From Bacteroidaceae bacterium (GTDB lineage: Bacteria > Bacteroidota > Bacteroidia > Bacteroidales > Bacteroidaceae), in NCBI GenBank assembly GCA_024682395.1, contig JAIKZH010000055.1, positions 1-64,000 of the forward strand: a stretch of DNA of 64,000 bases, in the 5' to 3' direction. The translations under genes and the position numbers were made by a program. The notes under the pieces are model-generated. The model made no database searches. It saw only the letters and a program-made list of their open reading frames with translations, and was not told the DNA's origin. Positions 56,488 through 64,000 of this stretch are shown piece by piece (the stretch's first letter is position 1; each line of letters begins with the position of its first letter).

Positions 56488-57645
56488 ATGGAATCAGATA
56501 TTTTAAAAGAAGACTATAAAAATTTTCCTTCACCTTGTTACGTAATCGAAGAACGCTTACTACGTAGAAATCTGGATCTTATCCATAATGTTGCTCAAGA
56601 AGCAAACGTCGAAATAATACTTGCGTTCAAAGCCTACGCCTTATGGAAAACTTTCCCTATCTTCAGAGAATATATCAACCACACTACCGCCAGTTCTCTT
56701 TATGAGGCACGACTTGCTTTCGAAAAGTTCGGAAGCAAAGCCCACACTTATTCTCCTGCATACACTGACGATGATTTTCCTAAGATTGCTGATTACAGTA
56801 GTCACATCACATTCAATTCGTTTAATCAGTTTACGCATTTCTATCCGATTGCTAAGGAGAAAAACATTTCATGCGGAATAAGAATCAACCCTGAATATAG
56901 TGAGATAGAAACTGAATTATACAACCCATGCGCTGCTGGAAGTCGTTTTGGAATTATGGCAAGTGAACTACCAGAGGAACTTCCTGAAGGTATCGAAGGA
57001 TTTCACTGCCATTGTCATTGTGAATCATCAAGCGAAAACCTACAACGTACCCTTGTACATATAGAAAAGAAATTCGGTCAGTGGCTACCTAAATTGAAAT
57101 GGCTAAACTTAGGTGGAGGACACTTAATGACCCGAAAAGACTACAATGTCAAACTGCTGATTTCGCTATTAAACAATCTTCACAAACGATATCCCAACCT
57201 AAATATCATCCTTGAGCCTGGTAGTGCTTTCGGTTGGCAAACAGGTCCATTGATTTCACAGGTTGTAGATATTGTAGAAAATAAAGGAATCAAAACTGCG
57301 ATATTAAATGTGAGTTTCACATGTCATATGCCCGATTGTCTGGAAATGCCATATCACCCAGAAGTTAGAGGTGCATCGGTAACTGAGGAAGAAAAAGGGG
57401 AATATATTTACCGACTTGGAGGTAATAGTTGTCTAAGTGGCGACTTTATGAGTTCATGGCAATTCGACCACGAACTAAAAATCGGTGAATATATCGTTTT
57501 TGAAGATATGATCCATTACACAACCGTAAAAACATGTATGTTCAACGGAATCAGCCACCCTTCAATTGCAATGCTCCACAACGATCACTCCATCGAAATA
57601 CTCCGTAAATACCAATACGAGGATTATCTCAACAGAATGGACTGA
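56488..57645 (+). CDS. nspC: Carboxynorspermidine decarboxylase
   Basis: 385 residues from the ATG at 56488. Decarboxylates carboxyspermidine to spermidine with pyridoxal phosphate. YVIEERLLRRNLDL is the normal N-terminus of the family; the cofactor lysine is in IILAFKAYALWKTFP, LNLGGGHLM binds phosphate, and GNSCLSGDFMSSW carries the active cysteine. The longer frame upstream has no similarity to the family. Divergent from speA. Confidence 0.93.
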   Translation: MESDILKEDYKNFPSPCYVIEERLLRRNLDLIHNVAQEANVEIILAFKAYALWKTFPIFREYINHTTASSLYEARLAFEKFGSKAHTYSPAYTDDDFPKIADYSSHITFNSFNQFTHFYPIAKEKNISCGIRINPEYSEIETELYNPCAAGSRFGIMASELPEELPEGIEGFHCHCHCESSSENLQRTLVHIEKKFGQWLPKLKWLNLGGGHLMTRKDYNVKLLISLLNNLHKRYPNLNIILEPGSAFGWQTGPLISQVVDIVENKGIKTAILNVSFTCHMPDCLEMPYHPEVRGASVTEEEKGEYIYRLGGNSCLSGDFMSSWQFDHELKIGEYIVFEDMIHYTTVKTCMFNGISHPSIAMLHNDHSIEILRKYQYEDYLNRMD

Positions 57646-57671
57646 AAAGAAATGGCAAAGTCATAGCGCTG

Positions 57672-57810
57672 AAGCACAATTGATAATTAATAATAATTGA
57701 TAATTATTTCCGTAGCCCCTGAGAACGTTCAATCTTCAATCTTCAACCTTCAACTTTCAATTTATTATTTGGCTCTGATAACTTTCAACTTTCAATTTTC
57801 AACTTGTTTC
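57672..57810. repeat. Low-complexity TTCAAYY and ATTGATAATT repeats
   Basis: An ATTGATAATT-type stretch (57676-57703) like that near 46541, then tandem heptamer-like TTCAATC/TTCAACT units from about 57729 to 57810 between the ends of convergent genes. Confidence 0.55.
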
Positions 57811-57813
57811 CTT

Positions 57814-58698
57814 TTAGTCTATAAATCGTTTTGTCAATCCATTGAATTCTTCAATGCGTCTATCACGAAGGAACGGCCACCAACGTCGCACATTCTCACT
57901 TCGTTCCATATCAATTGTAACTATCAGAGTTTCTTCTGTTGTTCCAGCCTCAGCAATAAATTCACCTTGAGGACCTGCGACAAAACTATGTCCCCAAAAA
58001 GCAATACCATTAGTTTGCTTACTTGGATCAGCCTCATAACCGCATCGGTTTACTGCAATCACAGGAAGACCATTTGCCACAGCATGACCTCTTTGCACAG
58101 TTTGCCATGCACCCAACTGGCGTTGTTTCTCATCTTCTGTATCAGTACTCTCCCATCCAATCGCAGTAGGATATATAAGTAGTTCAGCACCTTGAAGAGC
58201 CATAAGTCGTGCTCCTTCAGGATACCATTGATCCCAACATACCTGAACTCCCAACTTGCCTACAGATGTCTGTATAGGATGAAAGCCTAAATCGCCAGGA
58301 GTAAAATAGAATTTTTCATAATAAGCCGGATCATCAGGTATATGCATCTTGCGATACTTTCCAGCAATTGAGCCGTCACGCTCGATAACAACGGCTGTGT
58401 TATGATACAACCCTGCTGCACGACGTTCAAAAAGCGAAGTAACAATCACCACATTATTCTGTCGTGCCACTTCTCCATAAAATTCGGTAGAAGGACCTGG
58501 AATCGGTTCTGCCAAATCGAAATTATCGGTTGACTCCACCTGACAGAAATATAATGAATTATGCAATTCTTGCAACACAACAAGTTCTGCACCTTTCTGT
58601 GCTGCTTGCTTTATTTCTTGAGCCAACATCTGCATATTTTTACTAACATCTGCACTAATGCTCTGTTGGATAAGCGCTACTTTTAGTTTTTTGCTCAC
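57814..58698 (-). CDS. aguB: N-carbamoylputrescine amidase
   Basis: 294 residues, nitrilase superfamily. Splits N-carbamoylputrescine into putrescine, CO2 and ammonia. Catalytic Glu in VLQELHNSLYF, Lys in YRKMHIPDDP and Cys in GVQVCWDQWYPEGAR. The start is GTG at 58696-58698. It follows aguA (49-base gap) on the same strand. Confidence 0.94.
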   Translation of the reverse strand: MSKKLKVALIQQSISADVSKNMQMLAQEIKQAAQKGAELVVLQELHNSLYFCQVESTDNFDLAEPIPGPSTEFYGEVARQNNVVIVTSLFERRAAGLYHNTAVVIERDGSIAGKYRKMHIPDDPAYYEKFYFTPGDLGFHPIQTSVGKLGVQVCWDQWYPEGARLMALQGAELLIYPTAIGWESTDTEDEKQRQLGAWQTVQRGHAVANGLPVIAVNRCGYEADPSKQTNGIAFWGHSFVAGPQGEFIAEAGTTEETLIVTIDMERSENVRRWWPFLRDRRIEEFNGLTKRFID

Positions 58699-58747
58699 GT
58701 ACTTATATATTCTATTGGTTAATACTTGATTTTCAATGCATTGACTA

Positions 58748-59782
58748 TTATTTAAAATACTGCATGGTTACACAATGCAACGAACCATGCTGCTTTACAA
58801 GGACACTACAATCTACGCCCACTATCTTTCTATCAGGGAATGCCATTTGTAACACACCCTTGGCAGCATTGTCTTTTTCCTCACAGTTATATGTAGGCAT
58901 CAAAACAGCGCTATTTATTATCAAGAAGTTAGCATAAGTGGCTGGTAGCCTCAAACCATCCTCATCGTACATCGGTTTTGCCATTGGCAACGGCAGCAAC
59001 CTATATGGTTTACCTTCTTTTGTTGTCAAAGCCTTAAGTTCTTGTTCCATCAGATGAAGTTCTTCGTAATCTTCATCTTGTTCGTCCATACACTGAACAT
59101 ATACGATTGTATCATCAGGGCAGAAACGAGCTAAGGTGTCAATATGCCCATCGGTATCATCTCCACTCAGATTACCATGATCAAGCCACAACACACGTTC
59201 TGCGCCCAATAAAGATGTCAGCATCTTTTCGGCTTCTTGCTTATCTGCAAACCAGTTTCTATTTGGAGCAAACAAACAGTTTGTAGTGGTCATGATAGTA
59301 CCTTTACCATCGCTTTCGATACTTCCACCTTCAAGCACGACCTTTCTTTCGTCGGCATACACCACGTCGGAAAACAAATCTGCCTCATACAACGATTCAT
59401 TAATAAGATTATCTTTGTCTGACGCAAATTTCTGTCCCCAACCATTAAAACAGAAATCATGCAATATGGTGTTGCCGTCTTCATCAACAGTGGTTATAAA
59501 ACCATGATCACGTGCCCATGTGTCATTACTTTCACACTCAAACATCACAACCTCATGTTCGCCACCATAAATCATCGCGTCATCCATCTGTTGCTCCACA
59601 GCATTTACGTCGGGACTTACAACGAGCAAATCTTCTTGTTTCAACACCTCATGTGCAATCTGAAGAAAGCAAGAATATGCTTCTTCTAAGTATGGTTTCC
59701 AATCTGTATCCTGATGAGGCCAAGTCAATTGGACGAACTTCTGTTCTTCCCACTCAGCAGGCATTCGTTCCTTTTGTTTCAT
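58748..59782 (-). CDS. aguA: Agmatine deiminase
   Basis: 344 residues of the peptidylarginine-deiminase-like family. Turns agmatine into N-carbamoylputrescine. TWARDHGF, VLEGGSIESDGKGT, the histidine block DDTDGHIDT and the catalytic cysteine in HGSLHCVTMQ are present. Forms an operon with aguB. Confidence 0.94.
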   Translation of the reverse strand: MKQKERMPAEWEEQKFVQLTWPHQDTDWKPYLEEAYSCFLQIAHEVLKQEDLLVVSPDVNAVEQQMDDAMIYGGEHEVVMFECESNDTWARDHGFITTVDEDGNTILHDFCFNGWGQKFASDKDNLINESLYEADLFSDVVYADERKVVLEGGSIESDGKGTIMTTTNCLFAPNRNWFADKQEAEKMLTSLLGAERVLWLDHGNLSGDDTDGHIDTLARFCPDDTIVYVQCMDEQDEDYEELHLMEQELKALTTKEGKPYRLLPLPMAKPMYDEDGLRLPATYANFLIINSAVLMPTYNCEEKDNAAKGVLQMAFPDRKIVGVDCSVLVKQHGSLHCVTMQYFK

Positions 59783-59798
59783 ACAATTTTCTTTTGTG

Positions 59799-59806
59799 CA
59801 AAATTA
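59799..59806 (-). promoter_or_regulatory. Promoter -7 box for aguA-aguB (TAATTTTG)
   Basis: Minus-strand TAnnTTTG match 17 bases before the aguA ATG. Confidence 0.5.
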
Positions 59807-59925
59807 CTATATTTTTTTCAAACGAACCACTTTTTATATGAAAAGTTTATAATTCGTCATATAGTTGACCGAATGCACACACCGCCGACAAAAAACTTAT
59901 CGGAATTGCAGAAAAACAGAGGTTA

Positions 59926-60420
59926 TCAGGCCATTTGTTGTTTGACTCTCTTATATATCTTGACGTAATTGTAAGTACCTTGAAAATCGGTTCCTTCTAT
60001 TACCAATTCGTCAGAATCAAGTTTTAGGATTTTTTCTCTAAAATCATCGTATTCCGACAGATAAATTTTATTATCATTTTTCTTAAGAAAAACACGATTT
60101 GAGAATAATGTGTTCCACTTTTTTAATATTGAATCGTAGGTAAGACATTCGTCGGTGAAAATCATTCTCTTGTTTAGAGTGAATCTGTGCTTTTCAGAAG
60201 AATCAAGCTCTTTTTTATAAGGGAAATTTCCAACACTGTCATTAATAACTTTTCCATCGATTTTTTCTCTCACACGGAGTTTCACCAACCACCATTCACC
60301 AGTAAGATAGTCGGGATTTATTATACCTTCGGATTCCTCTTTTTCTTGAGTTTCATTATTAGACGACGCAAAGGTAAATACAGGCAGGCATAAAGACACT
60401 AACAATAAAAATTTTTTCAT
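59926..60420 (-). CDS. Small exported lipocalin-like protein
   Basis: 164 residues; a signal peptide ends near FTFAS (about 19). LTGEWWLVKLRV followed by beta strands, a charged linker and EGTDFQGTYNYVKIYKRV is the pattern of Bacteroidetes lipocalin-like domains, which usually begin with a GxW motif. No close family can be given. Single gene with its own promoter box at 60460-60467. Confidence 0.68.
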   Translation of the reverse strand: MKKFLLLVSLCLPVFTFASSNNETQEKEESEGIINPDYLTGEWWLVKLRVREKIDGKVINDSVGNFPYKKELDSSEKHRFTLNKRMIFTDECLTYDSILKKWNTLFSNRVFLKKNDNKIYLSEYDDFREKILKLDSDELVIEGTDFQGTYNYVKIYKRVKQQMA

Positions 60421-60459
60421 AATAGACTTTGCTTATAGGTTTTATCAAACATTATTATT

Positions 60460-60467
60460 GCAAAGGT
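60460..60467 (-). promoter_or_regulatory. Promoter -7 box (TACCTTTG)
   Basis: Minus-strand match 40 bases before the lipocalin-like ATG. The 320-base gap 60421-60741 otherwise contains only the plus-strand box at 60705. Confidence 0.55.
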
Positions 60468-60704
60468 ATAATTTTTTATTTAGAAATCAAAGAATTAAAG
60501 CAATTTTTTTTCATTTGCCATTCATATGCAACTTATATTGACTCGCTGAGCAATCCGCCTGCCACAAAAACATACGTTTTTCGGAAGTCGAACAATTGCC
60601 TATGTTCGTCATGTCAACATGTATCTTTTCGGGTTTTATGACGACTAAACAACATAGTTGTTAATAAATTTGACAGAACTGGCGGTCAAATGGCAATAAA
60701 TTAT

Positions 60705-60712
60705 TATCTTTG
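60705..60712 (+). promoter_or_regulatory. Promoter -7 box for the M49 operon (TATCTTTG)
   Basis: TAnnTTTG match 30 bases before the M49 peptidase ATG. Confidence 0.6.
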
Positions 60713-60741
60713 CACTTGATTATTGTATATATGCAATCTAT

Positions 60742-62790
60742 ATGAGTAGACTTATTCGAATAATGACACTGTCAGCATTAACATTGATAAGCTGCAACAA
60801 TCAAATGAGAGCAAGCATGAGAAATATAAACAACGACAATTTTGAATATGCAAATGAGCGTTTTGCCGATTTGCAGATGCTTAGATACAAAGTTGAAGGA
60901 TTCAACAATCTCACTCTAAAACAAAAGACTTTAATCTATCATTTAAGCGAAGCCGCACTCTACGGACGCGATATATTATTTGACCAAAACGGCAAATACA
61001 ACTTACGCATCAGACAAATACTTGAGACTATTTACGTTTCTAAAAAAACTGATCATCAATCTGATGATTTCAAGGCAATGGAAACATATCTCAAACGTGT
61101 GTGGTTTTCCAATGGAATACATCACCATTACGGATGCGACAAATTTGTTCCTGGTTTCTCTGAAAAATGGTTGCGAACAGAATGGGAGAAATGTAAGACT
61201 GAAGGAAACGCTGAATCCATCGATATAGATGAAATATGCAATGTAATCTTCAATCCATCGATCATGCCAAAGCGTGTCAGTCTTTCTGGAGACGATTTAA
61301 TCAAGGCTTCAGCTTGTAATTACTACGAAGACGTAACACAAAAAGAAGCTGAAAACTATTATAACAATCTCAAAACACAGGGAGATTCTGAACGTCCAGT
61401 AATGTACGGAATGAATAGTCGTTTGGCTAAAGACAAAAACGGCAATATCATCGAAAAGAAATGGACTGTAAGCACCATGTATGGTGATGCTATAAAGAAA
61501 ATTATTGAGCATTTGAAACTTGCAAGACCATTTGTTGAGGACGAGCAGCAGGGAAAGGTTTTAGACAAACTTATCGATTATTATATCACTGGAGATCTAA
61601 AGACTTTCGATGAATACAGCATCTTATGGGTGGAAAACACAGAACCACTCGTAGATTTCGTCAACGGATTCATTGAATGCTATGGAGATCCGCTCGGATT
61701 AAAATGTTCTTGGGAATCAATCGTGAATTTCAAAGATGTTGAAGCCACAAAACGCACTGAGACACTTTCTCAAAACGCACAATGGTTCGAGGATCATTCC
61801 CCTGTAAACGAACAATTTAAGAAGAAAAGTGTAAAAGGAATATCTGCAAAAGTAATAAACGCAGCTATACTCGCTGGAGATTTGTATCCAGCAACTGCCA
61901 TAGGAATAAATCTGCCTAACAGCGACTGGGTTAGAAAAGAACACGGAAGCAAATCGGTTACTATCGGCAACCTCACAAGTGCATATAGTAAGGCTGCAGG
62001 CAATGAGATGAGAAAAGAATTCTGTTTCTCACAAGAAGAAGTGGAACAGATTGAGAAATATGGCGAAACCACTGACGATCTTCACACCGACCTTCATGAA
62101 TGCCTCGGACATGGCTCTGGTAAATTATTACCTGGAGTTGATGGCGACAGCTTAAAAGAATATGGTTCAACCATCGAAGAAGCACGTGCTGATTTATTTG
62201 CATTATACTATTTGGCTGATGCTAAACTTGTAGAATTAGGACTTGTACCCGACGACAAGGCATATCGTTCAGAATATTACACATACATGATGAACGGATA
62301 CATGACTCAGTTAGTACGTATTGAGCTTGGCAAAGACATTGAAGAAGCCCACATGCGTAATAGAGCATTGATTGCAAACTGGGTGATGGATCATTCAAAA
62401 CGTAATAACGAAGAACCTGTAGTAAGTATAATCAAACGCAACGACAAGACTTACATCAAGGTAAACGATTATACTCAACTTCGCCTCCTATTCGGCAATT
62501 TATTGGCTGAAATCCAGAGAATCAAGAGCGAAGGCGATTACAAAGCAGCTAAAAATCTCGTTGAGACTTATGGAGTAAAAATCGACAAAGACCTGCACAA
62601 AGAGGTTCTGGAACGTTATACAAAACTCAATTTGGCACCATACAAAGGATTTATCAATCCAGTATATAAGCCAATTTATGATAAGAACGGAAATATTACA
62701 GATGTCATGATTGACTATACAGAATCATACACAGACCAAATGCTTCGATATAGTCGTGACTATCGCACATTACCTCTCATCAATGAATAA
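60742..62790 (+). CDS. Dipeptidyl peptidase III, M49, lipoprotein
   Basis: 682 residues. The lipobox is TLISCNN (Cys about 18), so the enzyme is anchored in the envelope. The zinc motif HECLGH (HExxGH, about 451-456) and the second motif EEARAD (about 480) identify family M49, which removes dipeptides from short peptides. It heads a run of overlapping genes leading to purA. Confidence 0.93.
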   Translation: MSRLIRIMTLSALTLISCNNQMRASMRNINNDNFEYANERFADLQMLRYKVEGFNNLTLKQKTLIYHLSEAALYGRDILFDQNGKYNLRIRQILETIYVSKKTDHQSDDFKAMETYLKRVWFSNGIHHHYGCDKFVPGFSEKWLRTEWEKCKTEGNAESIDIDEICNVIFNPSIMPKRVSLSGDDLIKASACNYYEDVTQKEAENYYNNLKTQGDSERPVMYGMNSRLAKDKNGNIIEKKWTVSTMYGDAIKKIIEHLKLARPFVEDEQQGKVLDKLIDYYITGDLKTFDEYSILWVENTEPLVDFVNGFIECYGDPLGLKCSWESIVNFKDVEATKRTETLSQNAQWFEDHSPVNEQFKKKSVKGISAKVINAAILAGDLYPATAIGINLPNSDWVRKEHGSKSVTIGNLTSAYSKAAGNEMRKEFCFSQEEVEQIEKYGETTDDLHTDLHECLGHGSGKLLPGVDGDSLKEYGSTIEEARADLFALYYLADAKLVELGLVPDDKAYRSEYYTYMMNGYMTQLVRIELGKDIEEAHMRNRALIANWVMDHSKRNNEEPVVSIIKRNDKTYIKVNDYTQLRLLFGNLLAEIQRIKSEGDYKAAKNLVETYGVKIDKDLHKEVLERYTKLNLAPYKGFINPVYKPIYDKNGNITDVMIDYTESYTDQMLRYSRDYRTLPLINE

Positions 62791-63352
62791 TACAGTATCA
62801 GAGATAATCTTAGATATAAAAAAAGATTTACGTGCCAACATGAATGGCGTTGCATCGGCAGCCATGAGATCTACCGCAGACTATCGCGTAAATTTCGGCG
62901 TTGAATTACCACGCCTTCAAATGATTGCAAAAGACTACGGCAAGAGACATGATTTAGCCCAAGCATTATGGAAAGAATCCGTACGTGAATGTAAAATACT
63001 TGCAACATTGATTCAACCTGTGGAATTATTCGATGAAGAATTTGCCGACCTATGGATTGAATCAACTCATACAGCTGAGATTGCACAAATTGCATCACTC
63101 AATCTGTTTCAACACATGAAATGTGCTACAATTAAAGCATTTCAGTGGATTGCCTCAGAAAATGAGATTAAACAAGTTGCAGGACTTTGCATCATAAGCC
63201 ATCTCATTAGAGGAACCGAGTTCAGCGAACGCTCATTAAACGAACTAAACGACCAACTCATCGCGTTACTCGAGGCACAAGATACTCCACTGAGTGTAAG
63301 AAAACTTGCAAACAATATTTCAATACAGATAAATGATGACAGTGACAAATAA
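62783..63352 (+). CDS. AlkD-like DNA alkylation repair protein
   Basis: 189 residues from the ATG at 62783, which overlaps the M49 stop by 8 bases; a longer frame inside that gene is not needed. Built of HEAT-like helices: ELPRLQMIAKDYGKRHDLAQ, LWKESVRECKILATL and LASLNLFQH-type segments fit the family of alkylbase glycosylases. Shorter than classic AlkD, and the active residues are not certain, so a non-enzymatic HEAT protein is possible. Confidence 0.75.
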   Translation: MNNTVSEIILDIKKDLRANMNGVASAAMRSTADYRVNFGVELPRLQMIAKDYGKRHDLAQALWKESVRECKILATLIQPVELFDEEFADLWIESTHTAEIAQIASLNLFQHMKCATIKAFQWIASENEIKQVAGLCIISHLIRGTEFSERSLNELNDQLIALLEAQDTPLSVRKLANNISIQINDDSDK

Positions 63353-63836
63353 CGACGACAAACGTCTTGCTTGTGCCAGAGAAGCTTTAACACAATACAT
63401 GTTAGAGAAACGCTGCCGCAAGACTCCAGAACGTTATGCTCTACTTGAAGCTGCATACACCATCGGTGAACAATTCACCGTTGACACTTTGCAGAAATTC
63501 GTAGAAAAAAAACTGCCCTTAAGCAGAGTCACTGTATATAACAACTTAGAATTATTTGTCAAAGCAGGACTCGTTGTAAAACATCCGACACCAGGATTGG
63601 TAAAATACGAAATCTGCTATGCAAAAAAAACGCACCACAAACTACTATGTACAGTATGTGGAAGCACCACAGAATTTCTTGACGATGCCATAAGTGATTT
63701 CTTGATGCAAAAACGCTTTAAGAAATTTCATTCGACAAACTGCTCTGTAACGATATTCGGTATATGCAGTCGCTGTCAGGCAAAAATCAACAGAGAAAGA
63801 AAGAAACTCAACAAACAAAATAAAAAAACAAAATGA
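63333..63836 (+). CDS. Fur-family transcriptional regulator
   Basis: 167 residues. The DNA-binding winged helix is [15 protein letters not shown] followed by [20 protein letters not shown]. Metal sites: [11 protein letters not shown] and GICSRC give two CxxC pairs. A very basic tail ([14 protein letters not shown]) ends the protein. It overlaps the AlkD-like gene by 20 bases and the purA ATG by 4, so regulator and purA are translated together. The metal or signal sensed cannot be told. Confidence 0.9.
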   Translation: MMTVTNNDDKRLACAREALTQYMLEKRCRKTPERYALLEAAYTIGEQFTVDTLQKFVEKKLPLSRVTVYNNLELFVKAGLVVKHPTPGLVKYEICYAKKTHHKLLCTVCGSTTEFLDDAISDFLMQKRFKKFHSTNCSVTIFGICSRCQAKINRERKKLNKQNKKTK

Positions 63837-64000
63837 AAGTAGACGTATTATTAGGTCTCCAATGGGGAGACGAAGGAAAAGGAAAGGTAGTTGACGTACT
63901 TACACCTCGTTATGATGTAGTCGCAAGATTCCAAGGTGGACCAAACGCAGGACACACCCTTGAATTCGAAGGACAAAAATATGTTTTACGTTCTATCCCA
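63833..64000 (+). CDS. purA: Adenylosuccinate synthetase, 5' part
   Basis: The first 56 codons before the window ends: [18 protein letters not shown] is the GTP-binding opening of PurA, followed by [12 protein letters not shown]. Makes adenylosuccinate from IMP, aspartate and GTP. Its ATG overlaps the Fur-family stop by 4 bases. Confidence 0.96.
   Translation, partial: MKVDVLLGLQWGDEGKGKVVDVLTPRYDVVARFQGGPNAGHTLEFEGQKYVLRSIP

Overview
The window looks like a chromosome segment of a gut- or oral-type Bacteroidales bacterium, most likely Prevotella or a close relative. Support: AT-rich DNA, many Bacteroidetes promoter boxes (TAnnTTTG, sometimes with TTTG about 19 bases upstream), NVEALA peptides, 6-bladed beta-propeller lipoproteins, a carboxyspermidine-type polyamine pathway, dipeptidyl peptidases and an M49 lipoprotein peptidase. 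The genus is an inference; no 16S gene is present.

Layout. 0.2-4.4 kb: a one-module NRPS with a reductase end. 4.5-14 kb, all minus strand: THUMP RNA methyltransferase, cysE, a degenerate-protease/TPR protein, recN, and an MBOAT/SGNH O-acylation pair. 14-17 kb: secreted proteins of unknown role and a TMEM43-like membrane protein. 17.4-25.8 kb: an expanded accessory array of three related operons. Two run NVEALA peptide, propeller lipoprotein, CxxC thioredoxin-like protein; the third has two propeller genes. Each operon is preceded by the same repeated leader of about 160-200 bp. An ECF sigma factor with its probable anti-sigma partner lies directly upstream of the array. 27-31 kb: argB, aroK, topA. 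31-34 kb: two tandem Na+-dependent symporters. 34-38.7 kb: VanZ-like, CYTH, prfB, thioesterase, dprA, radical SAM. 38.8-39.5 kb: a full-length DpnI-type restriction endonuclease gene broken by three in-frame TAA codons. 39.7-46.5 kb: DPP IV, purD, membrane proteins, phosphatase, methyltransferase. 46.7-50.3 kb: gyrB, rpsT, tRNA-Glu, recO. 50.4-52.8 kb: an M6 protease and an orphan ABC ATPase. 53.1-59.8 kb: all five genes that take arginine to spermidine. 59.9-64 kb: a small secreted protein, an M49 peptidase, an AlkD-like protein, a Fur-family regulator and the start of purA.

The most unusual parts are the leader-linked NVEALA/propeller/thioredoxin array, the single-module reductase NRPS whose binding-pocket residues resemble a lysine code, and the silent DpnI gene. 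Most of the rest is housekeeping. Positions of motifs, hairpins and repeats were read by hand from the sequence; family names come from motif recognition without database searches.
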